NCBI GenBank assembly: GCA_037349105.1
Contig: JAYJMM010000028.1
Coordinates: 62,001 to 126,000, forward strand
Origin: Limnomonas spitsbergensis
Lineage: Eukaryota > Chlorophyta > Chlorophyceae > Chlamydomonadales
Direction: 5' to 3'
Length of the DNA stretch: 64,000 bases
Shown: positions 22,641 to 33,152 of the stretch, piece after piece
How positions within the stretch are numbered: position 1 is the stretch's first letter
Layout: every line of letters starts with the position of its first letter
Made by a program: the position numbers and the translations under genes
Notes under the pieces: generated by a model
Database searches by the model: none
Seen by the model: only the letters and a program-made list of their open reading frames with translations
Told to the model about the DNA's origin: nothing

Positions 22641-23465
22641 TCAGCCAAAATCCGAAACCAAAAAGCGGTACAAGCCACCCATACGTGCGGTGCACCCATG
22701 TGTCGTGACATTAGGAGGGGGGTGAAAAAAATGAGTTGGAGGGTTTTGTGGAACCTTTGCTTACACAATCGGATATGCTCCAATTTCAAGGCCCTTGGAA
22801 TGCCCTTGGTGGACACGGGGCAATATGTAAGGGTTCTGGTAGGGGTCTCACAGCCCGTTGGCATGTCCCTTAGGGGAAATTTACCCCCAATATATTATCG
22901 AGAGGAATGAAACTTGCACCTGGTGGAACTTAGGGTCGATATATGGCACGATTTTAGCTTGCTGTCGCACCATAAATCAGTAACCGTGATATAATGGTAA
23001 ATGCTGGTCCAGGGGCCTTAGAGAGGCTCCCTCTACTCACACCTACGGTAAATCACCGTACAAAGGTTCCTTGTACTGCGCTACTGAGATATAAGGGTTG
23101 TAAAGGGGAAACTGTACAACGTATTGGTATCAAGACAGCCCTAGAAGATGGTCTTCCCTATCAGCCTGCTTGGGCGCCCCTTACTCGCGGGTACTACTTT
23201 TACTCGCCCCCCGCTCTCAACGTTAAGCCTTCCGGGCTTGCGTGGGGAGACGTACTAGGGGTGGTACTGAAAGAGAAATCGGAAAGAGATATGTAAACAC
23301 TGAAACTCAAAGTCCCTAAAGCCTGCCTGCAGACCATATAGCTCTTGAAAACAGAAATTCCGTGGCCAACCCCTGGTCCAGCCCACGTTCCTTACATATC
23401 CCTAAAACACAAGCTCTTGAGCTAGTCCAGATTGCTTCCTGGCCTGATCAAAGAACAAATAATCC
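22609..23465 (-). repeat. Terminal direct repeat (5' LTR-like)
   Basis: This is the partner of 14014-14879. It lacks 8 bp of the other copy near 23190. On the minus strand it precedes the gag-like region. No clear tRNA primer-binding site directly follows it, and no target-site duplication is visible outside the pair. Confidence 0.8.
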
Positions 23466-23930
23466 GGAATTCCGCCATCAAGGTCATGCATGGGTACAAT
23501 CATCAAGTCATCGGAATTCACAATACTGAATCAAACTACTGGTATGCGACAGTCATAAGGAAATAATGACAGGCAGGGACAGGACACCGGCTGCTCTCGC
23601 CCCACTGCGCCGTTGACGCCTGGCCCTTACGTCACATGAGATGTGCGCCGCAGCAGCGGTGGCCTAACTTAACCTGGTCCCCCGCGATGCCTGGCCCTGC
23701 TGGGAATTTCAACTATGCTTGGAATGACAATCATATCTACTACTTATTTAGCGCTTGTAGCTGTCCTCATTATGTACTCCACCGGCTCGCTGCTCCTGGT
23801 GCTATGGTACATTGGGGTGGAAAAAAAATCCCCGGCCTCCAATGCCTCCCTGGCCGCTGCTCTGGCTGCCATGAGGGCCGTGCTGTCAAGGGCTGCCGAG
23901 CTGGCTCCTCCCGCTGCTATTGGCTCTGCC
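23466..23930. other. 465 bp between LTR-like repeat and second PHD fragment
   Basis: The minus-strand frame of the second PHD fragment continues here as Ala-rich text to about 23744. The rest has no recognised domain. In the complete retroelement at 14879 this segment is missing: there the LTR-like repeat abuts the PHD end directly. Confidence 0.5.
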
Positions 23931-24041
23931 CCTTGACCTGCAGCCTCGGGCCTCGGCCCTGGCTGGCACCTTGGGCACACCCAGACCCCTCGGGCACTGC
24001 CGGCAGCACTGGTGTCAGGCAATCCATGTGTCAGCCGGACT
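23931..24041 (-). pseudogene. Truncated second copy of the retroelement PHD end
   Basis: The 111 bp nearly repeat 14880-14995, encoding WVCPRCQPGPRPEAAG on the minus strand. The copy is cut at 24042, exactly where the large inverted repeat starts. Confidence 0.8.
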
Positions 24042-25296
24042 TGCCCCTTCTCGACCCTGTGTTGTCGTTCCCTGGTTCTGATTGTGCTTGTCTCGTTTGC
24101 TGTTTTGTGTCGTGTTGAGAGAGCCTCTTGGCAGTTTGGGCCTTATGGCTGCTAGTCTTGGAGTTGTGTCTTTACGTGTGGGGGGCTATGCCTTAAGGTA
24201 TCAGATTGCCCGTTTCCCTCTTAGTGTTTAGGCATCTCTTTGTTCTGGCTACTTGTCAGCTCTTGTCTCCTTCTGTTGGGTGGGTGCCGTCTTTCGGTTT
24301 AGGTGGCGACGTTCGCTTACGTTTTGGGGTGGATTTCTGGTGGTCGTGTGTTCTGGGCATGGCTGGGGTGCCGAGGTGGGGTGCCAGTTTTTTTTCAAAC
24401 CTTAATCGATCGTTTACGCATGAGTTATAGCGGCCGTGTGAGTGATTTGTGGCCGTGTGCCTTTCCTGTTCCTGCTCGCCTTTTCTCGGCTGCCGACGAG
24501 GGCCCCTTGCGCACCCGGGTTGTTTTGTGTGTGTCAGCGTCTCAAGTTTTCTGGGGTTGGTCTGCCGGCCTCACACCTTGTTAAGTCAAAAGAAAAGAAA
24601 TCCTAGCAAGTTAAGATATGTCGAGATACTTGAGGCTGCCCTTGAGGCTGACGCGGCTTCCCAGCTACGCTTACTCGTTGCTATAGGTACAAGAGGCCTC
24701 AAAATCACCTTGCCTAGTTTTATGGCATGCATGGAAACAACTAAGTAAGGAGACGCGGAGCACCTGCAGTCATGCCTCCCTCATGGCCTCCTCCTTGGCT
24801 CCTTCCATGCAGCTTTGAAGGGTTGTGATTCGGCGCAAAATTGCATTTTCTTGCCACTATATGTTGGGCTCGAAATAGACTATTACCAACTACCTATGCC
24901 GTCTTATCTTTGCAAGCGAGCAAGCGTATGTAAATTCTAATGTCATGGAGATGTGGATTGTCGAGATCTATGTAATTGTCAATAAGCTTAAATTTTGCGC
25001 GATATATGTCTTCAACAGCTTCCTAGCGATGGCGATGGTTGCCTTCCTGTGATGAATCCTGTGTTGTGCTTCCTTACGGTTCGTGAAATTACCGTGTGCG
25101 CTGACGGTGCAAATTGCGCGCAATTTACCAAGACCACCCAGAGTGCACCGCAATCACCGATGGTTGCTTGCGGCGTAACCACAGACGAAACCCCGGTAAC
25201 GGAACGCAAATGGAGTTTTCGGCTCTGTACCAACTCGCCAATTGACAAAAAAATCGTGACATTATAACGTGGAAGTTCTTCTGATCGTCACGATAT
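24042..25296 (-). repeat. Left arm of a 1.25-kb inverted repeat
   Basis: Starting at TGCCCCTTCTCGACCC, this arm is the reverse complement of 26612-27865 with few mismatches. The spacer is 1315 bp. Its inner 240 bp is an end of the hAT-like MITE. Confidence 0.9.
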
Positions 25297-25490
25297 CCCC
25301 CTACCAGGGGTTACGAGGTGATGGACAACTTTGTGCAATTTCCCACCTTGGAAATGCATGATTGATGGCCCCAAAAGCCAGAAATCCACCAGAACGTGCT
25401 TGCGGTCTAGATTATAGCTCGCTCTTAATTACGTGCAAGCTAAAAAAACTTGCGCGCAGTTACGGATTACGGCGTAATCGCACAGCAATG
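25059..25490 (-). mobile_element. hAT-like MITE, diverged
   Basis: Ends are CTGTGTTGTGC and GCACAGCAATG. Flanks GATGAATC and GTTGAATA match at 6 of 8 positions, consistent with an old 8-bp duplication. The right end carries the ATTACGCCGTAAT-type sub-terminal motif. Confidence 0.75.
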
Positions 25491-25895
25491 GTTGAATACA
25501 TGCACGAACACTGCACACCTACCCTAAAAAGTTTGGATTCCAGTCGGTGCCCCGTAGTGGGCCAAATCGATACAATACAATATAATACAATGCGGGATTG
25601 TTTGCCAATTTGGGGCCGTATCCTGTGTCCCTGGGTGAAATCCGATAAGTCTTGGCACGCGGTAATGGCCACAAACCAACCAGTCCGTAATTACCTGTCA
25701 AGACGTTGCCCGATCTGCATTTTATGTTACTAGCAAGTAACATTGATGAGTATGACGTACCGGAGCCTAGAACCCTATCAGTTTAACTCTTGACCCTTAC
25801 GAACGTCGTCAGTAGCCCTAGTGCCTTGCCGTACGAAGAGTGTTTCCAGGGTTTGGCGGAAGGGGTCATAGCGCTCTAAGTGTTGACTGCGTCCT

Positions 25896-26238
25896 GTAAT
25901 CTAGACTGCAAGCTCGTTCTGGTGGATTTCTGGCTTTTGAGGACATCAGTCATGTATTATCGAAGGTGGGAAGTTGCACATCGTTGTCCGTCACCTCACG
26001 GGGGATATTGTGACGATCAGAACAACTTCCACATTAAAATGTCGCGATTTTCCGTCAATTGGCGGGTAGGTTCCGAGCTGAAAACCCCATTTGCGGTCCG
26101 TCACCAGGTTTCATCTGTGGTTACGCCGCGAGCATCTTTCGGTGATTGCGGTGCACTCTGGTGTCTTGGTAAATTGCGCACAATTTGCACCGTCAGTGCA
26201 AACGGTAATTCCTCGAACTGTAAGGAAACACAGCACGG
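25896..26238 (+). mobile_element. hAT-like MITE, left-truncated
   Basis: This begins inside the element at TGTAATCTAGAC and runs to the terminal ACACAGCACGG. The first ~90 bp and left terminus are missing. It is the reverse complement of the copy at 29223-29564. Confidence 0.7.
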
Positions 26239-26611
26239 ATTGTATGGCACATCGTTACATTGGTTTTCACTAGCCAAGGGTCGGAGGGTCGATGCCATGG
26301 ATGCCGAGAAAAATAGAGTCAGCATGTGCGAGATCAAGCTACGAGCCTGCGATGCTCGTCCTACGGCAACCATCTATTATTTGTCTTGATTGCGTTCCTC
26401 GATCTCGAATTCAAACCATTCGTTACAAACTGCGCATCTTGAGCCTCTCTGATGCGTCCTTTGCCCAAGATCGGCCACAAGATCGTCGCAACGATCACCT
26501 CCCCTACACCCTGTCCACACAACGTTGCCCAGATGAACCATGTAAAGAAACTACAGCAATGCGCGCGCTATATCAACCTAACGATTCGAACTTTCATAAA
26601 ATATCACTTTT

Positions 26612-27865
26612 ATATCGTGACGATCAGAAGAACTTCCACGTCATAATGTCGCGGTTTTTTTGTCAATTGGCGAGTTGGTACCGAGCCGAAAACTCCATTT
26701 GCGGTCCGTTACCGGGGTTTCGTCTGTGGTTACGCCGCAAGCAACCATCGGTGATTGCGGTGCACTCTGGGTGGTCTTGGTAAATTGCTTGCAATTTGCA
26801 CCGTCAGCGCAAACGGTAATTTCACGAACCGTAAGGAAGCACAACACAGGATTCATCACAGGAAGGCAACCATCGCCATCGCTAGGAAGCCGTTGAAGAC
26901 ATATATCGCGCAAAATTTAAGCTTATTGACAATTACATAGATCTCGACAATCCACATCTCCATGACATTAGAATTTACATACGCTTGCTCGCTTGCAAAG
27001 ATAAGACGGCATAGGAAGTTGGTAATAGTCTATTTCGAGCCCAACATATAGTGGCAAGAAAATGCAATTTTGCGCTGAATCACAACCCTTCAAAGCTGCA
27101 TGGAAGGAGCCAAGGAGGAGGCCATGAGGGAGGCATGACTGCAGGTGCTCCGCGTCTCCTTACTTAGTTGTTTCCATGCATGCCATAAAACTAGGCAAGG
27201 TGATTTTGAGGCCTCTTGTACCTATAGCAACGGGTAAGCGTAGCTGGGAAGCCGCGTCAGCCTCGAGGGCAGCCTCAAGTATCTCGACATATCTTAACTT
27301 GCTAGGGTTTCTTTTCTTTTGACTTAACAAGGTGTGAGGCCGGCAGACCAACCCCAGAAAAGTTGAGACGATGACACACACAAAACAGCCCGGGTGCGCA
27401 AGGGGCCCTCGTCGGCAGCCGAGAAAAGGCGAGCAGGAACAGGAAAGGCACACGGCCACAAATCACTCACACGGCCGCTATAACTCATGCGTAAACGATC
27501 GATTAAGGTATGAAAAAAACTGGCACCCCACCTCGGCACCCCAGCCATGCCCAGAACACACGACCACCAGAAATCCACCCCAAAACGTTAGCGAACGTCG
27601 CCACCTAAACCGAAAGACGGCACCCACCCAACAGAAGGAGACAAGAGCTGACAAGTAGCCAGAACAAAGAGATGCCTAAACACTAAGAGGGAAACGGGCA
27701 ATATGATACCTTAAGGCATAGCCCCCCACACGCAAAGACACAACTCGAAGACTAGCAGCCATAAGGCCCAAACTGCCAAGAGGCTCTCTCAACACGACAC
27801 AAAACAGCAAACGAGACAAGCACAATCAGAACCAGGGAACGACAACACAGGGTCGAGAAGGGGCA
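26612..27865 (+). repeat. Right arm of the 1.25-kb inverted repeat
   Basis: This is the partner of 24042-25296. It begins inside a MITE (right half only, 26612-26849, ending GCACAACACAG) and continues into the first direct-duplication copy. Confidence 0.9.
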
Positions 27866-28009
27866 CCGCGAACCGACGAGTCAAAGGATTGCACAGCAAA
27901 AAATGATGTCTCCCGGGGACCAGCATTCTCCGATTGGCAGTGGTGGATTGTCAGATTGTTGTTCAGGGACCGTCAGGGGGGACCCGGGAAACTGAAGTCG
28001 ATGAGACGC

Positions 28010-28345
28010 CTCTCCGCCAGAGTAACGGGGCCTCTGGGGAAAATAACTGGAAAGACACCCTACTATCAAGAACAAGGTGACTCAAAACCGACATAAAAGT
28101 ATGAAGCCCCTCTCCTCAGGAATATCGGGGCCTCGAGGAAGCCGGATATAAAGCAGGAAACACCCTACACCCAAGAGCAGGGTGACTCGGGAGACATAAA
28201 AGCAAGAAGCCCATATCCTCAGGAGTATCGGGGCCTCTAGGTAACACGATACCGGGCACAAGACACCGTACTCCCTAGATCAAGGTGACACATGAGACAG
28301 TAACACTCGAAGCCCCTCTCCTCAGTAGTATCGGGACCCATACAC
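28010..28345 (+). repeat. Degenerate ~105-bp tandem repeat, about 3.3 units
   Basis: Units share CCTCTCCTCAGnAnTATCGGGGCCT, ACACCnTAC and CAAGGTGAC. Each unit contains GCCCC and GGGGC about 20 bp apart, able to pair as a hairpin. It recurs at 49160-49495. Confidence 0.75.
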
Positions 28346-29222
28346 ATCGAGATCTACTGGAAGAGCGAGGCCCACGGGCAAGTGAAGGTGCACGATAGGC
28401 AAGGGGTCGGCATGGCACCTGGGATGTTGGGGCCGCCCTCCCCCCCAATGAAGGGGTGTTGCGGTAAGAGGACATTCCCCCAGGCTGGTGGGAGGGTTTG
28501 GAGGTCTACAACGTCCTGGAGAAAGCACCAAAACCAGGCTACGGCAGCATGGGAGGCTGCGTGCCAGCCCAAGTTGCCTGGTAGGGCACGTGCATATAGG
28601 GTACGTTCGCATGGTAGTGTTTATGTGTGTGAACTGTTGCTGGTGTACGGCAATGTTCCGGTGGAGCGAAAGTCTTACAGCCCGTTTCCGATTGACCCCG
28701 GAAAAGTTCCGGCGTATTTCCGGGTGAAACGGGCACCTCGGACAAGTTCCGGGGTTCTTCGATGCCGTAAATTTACCCTGGAAATCAGCTTTTTTTCGGG
28801 GACCTCCCCCCCCTCCCCGAAAAAAATCCGGGGTCTTTGCATTGTCCAGCGGGCATGATCCTTCGAAAGTTCGAATCGTCAGGTTCATATAGCGCGCGCA
28901 TTGCTGTAGTTTCTTTACATGGTTCATCTGGGCAACGCTGTGTGGACAGGGTGTAGGGGAGGTGATCGTTGCGACGATCTTGTGGCCGATCTTGGGCAAA
29001 GGACGCATCAGAGAGCCTCACGATGCGCAGTTTGTAACGAATGGTTTGAATTCGAGATCGAGGAACGCAATCAAGACAAATAATAGATGGTTGCCGTAGG
29101 ACGAGCATCGCAAGCTCGTAGCTTGATCTCGCACATGCTGACTCTACTTTCTCTCGGCATCCATGGCATCGACCCTCCGACCCTTGGCTAGGGCAAACCA
29201 TTGTAACGATGTGCCATACAAT

Positions 29223-29564
29223 CAGTGTTGTGTTTCCTTACAGTTCGAGGAATTACCGTTTGCACTGACGGTGCAAATTGTGCGCAATTTACCAAGACAC
29301 CAGAGTGCACCGCAATCACCGAAAGTTGCTCGCGGCGTAACCACAGATGAAACCTGGTGACGGACCGCAAATGGGTTTTCGGCTCGGAACCTACCCGCCA
29401 ATTGACGGAAAATCGCGACATTTTAATGTGGAAGTTGTTCTGATCGTCACGATATCCCCCGTGAGGTGACGGACAACGATGTGCAACTTCCCACCTTCGA
29501 TAATACATGACTGATGTCCTCAAAAGCCAGAAATCCACCAGAACGAGCTTGCAGTCTAGATTAC
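29223..29564 (-). mobile_element. hAT-like MITE, truncated
   Basis: One terminus (CAGTGTTGTGT) is present at 29223. The other end stops at CTAGATTACAG without its terminal repeat. Confidence 0.7.
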
Positions 29565-29966
29565 AGGACGCAGTCAACACTTAGAGCGCTATGACCCCTT
29601 CCGCCAAACCCTGGAAACACTCTTCGTACGGCAAGGCACTAGGGCTACTGACGACGTTCGTAAGGGTCAAGAGTTAAACTGATAGGGTTCTAGGCTCCGG
29701 TACGTACTCATCAATGTTACTTGCTAGTAACATAAAATGCGGATCGGGCAACGTCTTGACAGGTAATTACGGACTGGTTGGTTTGTGGCCATTACCGCGT
29801 GCCAAGACTTATCGGATTTCACCCAGGGACACAGGATGAGGCTCCGAATTGGCAAACAATCCCGCATTGTATTATATTGTATTGTATCGATTTGGCCCAC
29901 TACGGGGCACCGACTGGAATCCAAACTTTTTAGGGTAGGTGTGCAGTGTTCGTGCATGGATTCAAC

Positions 29967-30398
29967 CATTCTTGTGCGATTACGCCATCATCCATAACTA
30001 CGCGCAAATTTTTTTAGCTTGCACGTAATTAAGAGCGAGCTATAATCTAGACCGCAAGCACGTTCTGGTGGATTTCTGGCTTATGGGGCCATCAATCATG
30101 CATTTCCAAGGTGGGAAATTGCACAAAGTTGTCCATCACCTCGTAACCCCTCGTAGGGGGATATCGTGACGATCAGAAGAACTTCCACGTTATAATGTCA
30201 CGATTTTTTTGTCAATTGGCGAGTTGGTACCGAGCCGAAAACTCCATTTGCGGTCCGTTACCAGGGTTTCGTCTGTGGTTACGCCGCAAGCAACCATCGG
30301 TGATTGCGGTGCACTCTGGGTGGTCTTGGTAAATTGCGCGCAATTTGCGCCGTCAGCACAAACGGTAATTTCACGAACCGTAAGGAAGCACAACACAG
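29967..30398 (+). mobile_element. hAT-like MITE with near-perfect 8-bp duplication
   Basis: Ends CATTCTTGTGC and GCACAACACAG are flanked by GATTCAAC (29959-29966) and GATTCATC (30399-30406), 7 of 8 identical. The 432-bp length and interior match the family. Confidence 0.8.
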
Positions 30399-30786
30399 GA
30401 TTCATCACAGGAAGGCAACCATCGCCATCGCTAGGAAGCCGTTGAAGACATATATCGCGCAAAATTTAAGCTTATTGACAATTACATAGATCTCGAAAAT
30501 CCACATCTCCATGACATAAGAATTTACATACGCTTGCTCGCTTGCAAAGATAAGACGGCATAGGTAGTTGGTAATAGTCTATTTCGAGCCCAACATATAG
30601 TGGCAAGAAGATGCAATTTTGCGCCGAATCACAACCCTTCAAAGCTGCATGGAAGGAGCCAAGGAGGAAGGAGCCAAGGAGGAGGCCATGAGGGAGGCAT
30701 GACTGCAGGTGCTCCGCGTCTCCTTACTTAGTTGTTTCCATGCATGCCATAAAACTAAGCAAGGTGATTTTGAGGCCTCTTGTACC

Positions 30787-31072
30787 TATTGCTATATTCT
30801 TATATACTTCATGGGCCATGCTGGTGGGTAGCATACTATATGGTAAATCTGCATGCATTGTGCCCCTTGGGGGTTACTTGGAGGCCATGCACGATTGCAT
30901 GGGGGCTGGCATGCAGCCATACCAGTATTGGCCATGCCACCCCCCCTCAATTGTGAGATTTGGGGGGATCGTATTGAATCGCAATAAATCCCGTATGGGG
31001 CTAATGTCCCGTCTTGTATCGCATTACCGTATTCCACATCCTGTGTCCCTGAATTTGCACCCACGCGTTCTG
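30787..31072 (+). other. Start of non-repeat part of copy A, no gene seen
   Basis: Here the 3.58-kb repeat unit breaks off in mid-phrase and duplicated single-copy sequence begins. A 115-codon frame spans 30740-31087 but has no recognised feature. Confidence 0.4.
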
Positions 31073-31263
31073 CAACATTCATCATAACGAGCCCTTTGAG
31101 TTTGAATTGGCCGATGTACCTGACGAAGTAGATGAGCGGCAAACACGGGAGCTAAGACTCCCTGCTGTGAAGCTAGCGTGTCCCTCCCCCATGAGACAGT
31201 TGGACGCCCATGAGTTCATGAATTGTGACCAAGGCCCAGAAGTCATTGAAATTACTATCAAGG
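31073..31263 (+). CDS. Exon-like fragment of unknown gene, copy A
   Basis: The frame reads FEFELADVPDEVDERQTREL and continues to IEITIK, followed by a good donor AAG|GTATGTG at 31264. The text is protein-like and acidic. No upstream acceptor or start, and no downstream exon, was identified, and I recognise no family. It may be one exon of a host gene or of a retroelement. Confidence 0.3.
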
Positions 31264-31289
31264 TATGTGTGCGTGGCATGGGCGGTGCG

Positions 31290-31600
31290 TTTGTGTATTG
31301 TTTATAAATTTCTCGTACATTGTCACGACGTATGGGTGCACCGCACGTATGGGTGGCTTGTACCGCTTTTTGGTTTCGGATTTCATCTGTTTGTGGTACT
31401 TAGAAGATGCCTGGCTAACTCCAGGCATTCTTCTCTTCTTATTGGAGTGCTAAGTGCCCTTTATAGGGGTTAACTAGCGTGTGCAGGAGCGATAAACTGC
31501 TGGCAGACAGTTTATCCTCGACTAATCCTCGGGTTACTGCACTAGTGTCTTCTGTGCGCAGTGAAACTTCATGTTCACTGCTGCCTCGTGACAACATCAC
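31290..31600 (+). repeat. LTR-end-like repeat with hairpin, copy A
   Basis: Bases 31345-31425 are the reverse complement of the outer end of the 14014-14879 repeat. At 31402-31434 lies an AGAAGATGCCTGG / CCAGGCATTCTTCT hairpin with a 6-nt loop. The following ~120 bp matches 13346-13462. This is a solo fragment of the same or a related retroelement end. Confidence 0.65.
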
Positions 31601-32039
31601 ATCCCTTACTAGGGCCTGCAAGTGCTGAACCTGGATGCAAATATCAGCCCCACCACTTGCCATCCTACGAATGTACTTCATCACCAGCAAGGAAGTGAGA
31701 AGACACCAAAAACAGGTAACATGGGCCAGAGTATCTTCTATTGGGATCTATGAAGAGTTTTAAAATGATGAGGTACGGAACTCCTTCTGGGTTACCAGTG
31801 ACGTAAGCTTAGATATACTTATCATCGGCTGATGCACAAGACATTCCGTTACACACAAATGGCATAGCAGAGTGTCTGATCGAAAGAGAAATTCAGTCCT
31901 CGGTTCCAAATTTGCATGTAGATAAGGCACATGTTGGGCTGTGAATAATCCTAAATACAAGATATAAATAAATATATATGCCTTAATAATTCTCCTTCCC
32001 TGTAAACACAATTTTATCACGCAACGGATATGAGCAGGT

Positions 32040-33152
32040 CTACACCTGCTCTAACTCTGTAACCATTGCCTGGCCTAACCATGACACCAATTTTGACCGC
32101 TCGTCGATTTTTGCGATCTCAGATCGTCGGTCAGGGTCGAACGCTAACAAGTATACGGGTATTCTGTTATCATTGTAAGGAAATTGAAATTTACAATTTT
32201 GGGGGTCAGGTGTTCCCTCCATTGGGCAACCCCATTTCAACTGCAGATATGACCTAGCAGCTTCAACACCAGAGGTAAATAAAGGCTCTCCATTGGCCTT
32301 TGTTGAACCAGACAAATATCCAACTGTACTGGCCATTCCATGCGTCAACGTGACATCCAAGAAATCGGCAGTGCTAGCACCCACCGTACTGTAGCGGATA
32401 TAAAACTCAGTATCTTCATAGTAAGCAGGGTACAGGTTCTCATCAAAAAAACCAACGCGCAGTAGGAATTGTTTTGACAGGGCAAAAGCACTGAAGTTCC
32501 CTTCGCCCGGACTCATATTCACATAGCTGAAGAAGCTTATGTCTAAGCCATTGGCCGATTCTTCCCAGAAGCGTCGAGACAGCACCTTGAGGGCACCAGG
32601 CTGAAACATGACATCATAGGAAACAATCACAAACCAAGGTTCTTGAAAATGGGCAGCCACTATCATATTCCAACCCTCAGCACAACCTAGGTGGCCCTTG
32701 CATCTCACAACAGTGACGTTCCCAAAATAGTGTTTAATGACCTCCACCTGATGCCGCACTATGCGACGATCACCCCCATGGACAACAACAAGGTGCTTGA
32801 TGGGAAAATCGATGCTGTAGACCAAGCGAGTAAGGAACAAACGGGGGTCGGAGTAAATCCCAACACCGAGGACAGGAATATATCCGCGATCAACTCCTGC
32901 CTGTGCCTTGCCGAATTTTGAATTTTGTATCTCTGTCCGCAGAGTCCTCTGGAACTTCAGATGGTCGAATGTACACGACGAACTCCGAGGTTGCGGCCAA
33001 TATTGACTTGGCAAATCACCCAAGCGCAGCGACTGAATCAGGTCGACAGCTGAAGTCTGAAGCGGCTGAGCATCTATAGAACCGACGACGCATGATATCA
33101 ATAAACAAAAGCTGAGACTCAGGGACAGAATGGCAACGGACGTGTTGAACAT
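32040..33152 (-). CDS. Secreted GT-A (GT2-like) glycosyltransferase, copy A
   Basis: A single-exon frame of 370 residues ends in TAG. Residues 1-28 form a signal peptide or membrane anchor (VAILSLSLSFCLLISC). VLGVGIYSDPRLF (94-106) and LVVVHGG (121-127) fit the first strands of the nucleotide-sugar fold. GHLGCAEGWN (153-162) is the G-x-A-x-GWN segment typical of GT2-like enzymes. SYDVMF (178-183) sits where the metal-binding DxD is expected but has only one Asp. YYEDTEF (244-250) gives the catalytic-base ED motif. Such enzymes transfer a sugar from an activated donor; the substrate cannot be told. The gene is head to head with the GT90 gene 3.4 kb away. Confidence 0.85.
   Translation of the reverse strand: MFNTSVAILSLSLSFCLLISCVVGSIDAQPLQTSAVDLIQSLRLGDLPSQYWPQPRSSSCTFDHLKFQRTLRTEIQNSKFGKAQAGVDRGYIPVLGVGIYSDPRLFLTRLVYSIDFPIKHLVVVHGGDRRIVRHQVEVIKHYFGNVTVVRCKGHLGCAEGWNMIVAAHFQEPWFVIVSYDVMFQPGALKVLSRRFWEESANGLDISFFSYVNMSPGEGNFSAFALSKQFLLRVGFFDENLYPAYYEDTEFYIRYSTVGASTADFLDVTLTHGMASTVGYLSGSTKANGEPLFTSGVEAARSYLQLKWGCPMEGTPDPQNCKFQFPYNDNRIPVYLLAFDPDRRSEIAKIDERSKLVSWLGQAMVTELEQV

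Larger units (their letters stand above)
14014..23465 (-). mobile_element. Decayed LTR-type retroelement with captured cytosine methyltransferase
   Basis: Two direct ~860-bp repeats (14014-14879 and 22609-23465) bound a GC-rich internal region. On the minus strand this region encodes, in order, gag-like text, a CCHC knuckle, the first residues of a reverse transcriptase, a C5-cytosine methyltransferase, an integrase and a PHD finger. Frames are broken by at least two 1-base deletions and several nonsense codons, so it is not active. The element resembles the Ty3/gypsy order with extra domains. No YxDD reverse transcriptase motif or RNase H was found. Its neighbour at 23931-24041 repeats the PHD-coding end, so a second related element once lay adjacent. 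Confidence 0.82.
24042..26595 (-). repeat. Inverted copy of the 3.58-kb repeat unit (partial)
   Basis: Reversed, this segment follows the order of 46440-49018: first the part containing two MITE remnants, then the part ending at GTCGAGAAGGGGCA. It is therefore an inverted insertion or duplication of that unit. No coding sequence is convincing. Confidence 0.8.
27866..30786 (+). repeat. 3.58-kb repeat unit in copy A, no gene seen
   Basis: The stretch continues the non-coding unit found again at 46139-51936. From 28567 (GCCCAAGTTGCCTGG) to about 30490 it matches both 46139-48055 and 49719-51640. Open frames on either strand are not conserved in any informative way and carry no known domain. Confidence 0.7.

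Noticed and set aside
24046..24580. Frames at 24206-24584 and their mirror copy as a duplicated gene
   Set aside because: Text is Cys/Trp/Phe-rich without domain, and frames differ between the copies; conservation is explained by recent duplication.
28322..30462. Long minus-strand frames in the 3.58-kb unit (also near 45.8-46.8, 49.5-50.7 kb) as genes
   Set aside because: They run through MITE termini and low-complexity stretches, overlap on both strands, and frame length changes between copies by single-base indels.
30740..31087. 115-codon frame as a membrane protein
   Set aside because: It spans the breakpoint between the repeat unit and single-copy sequence, so the frame is an accident of the junction.
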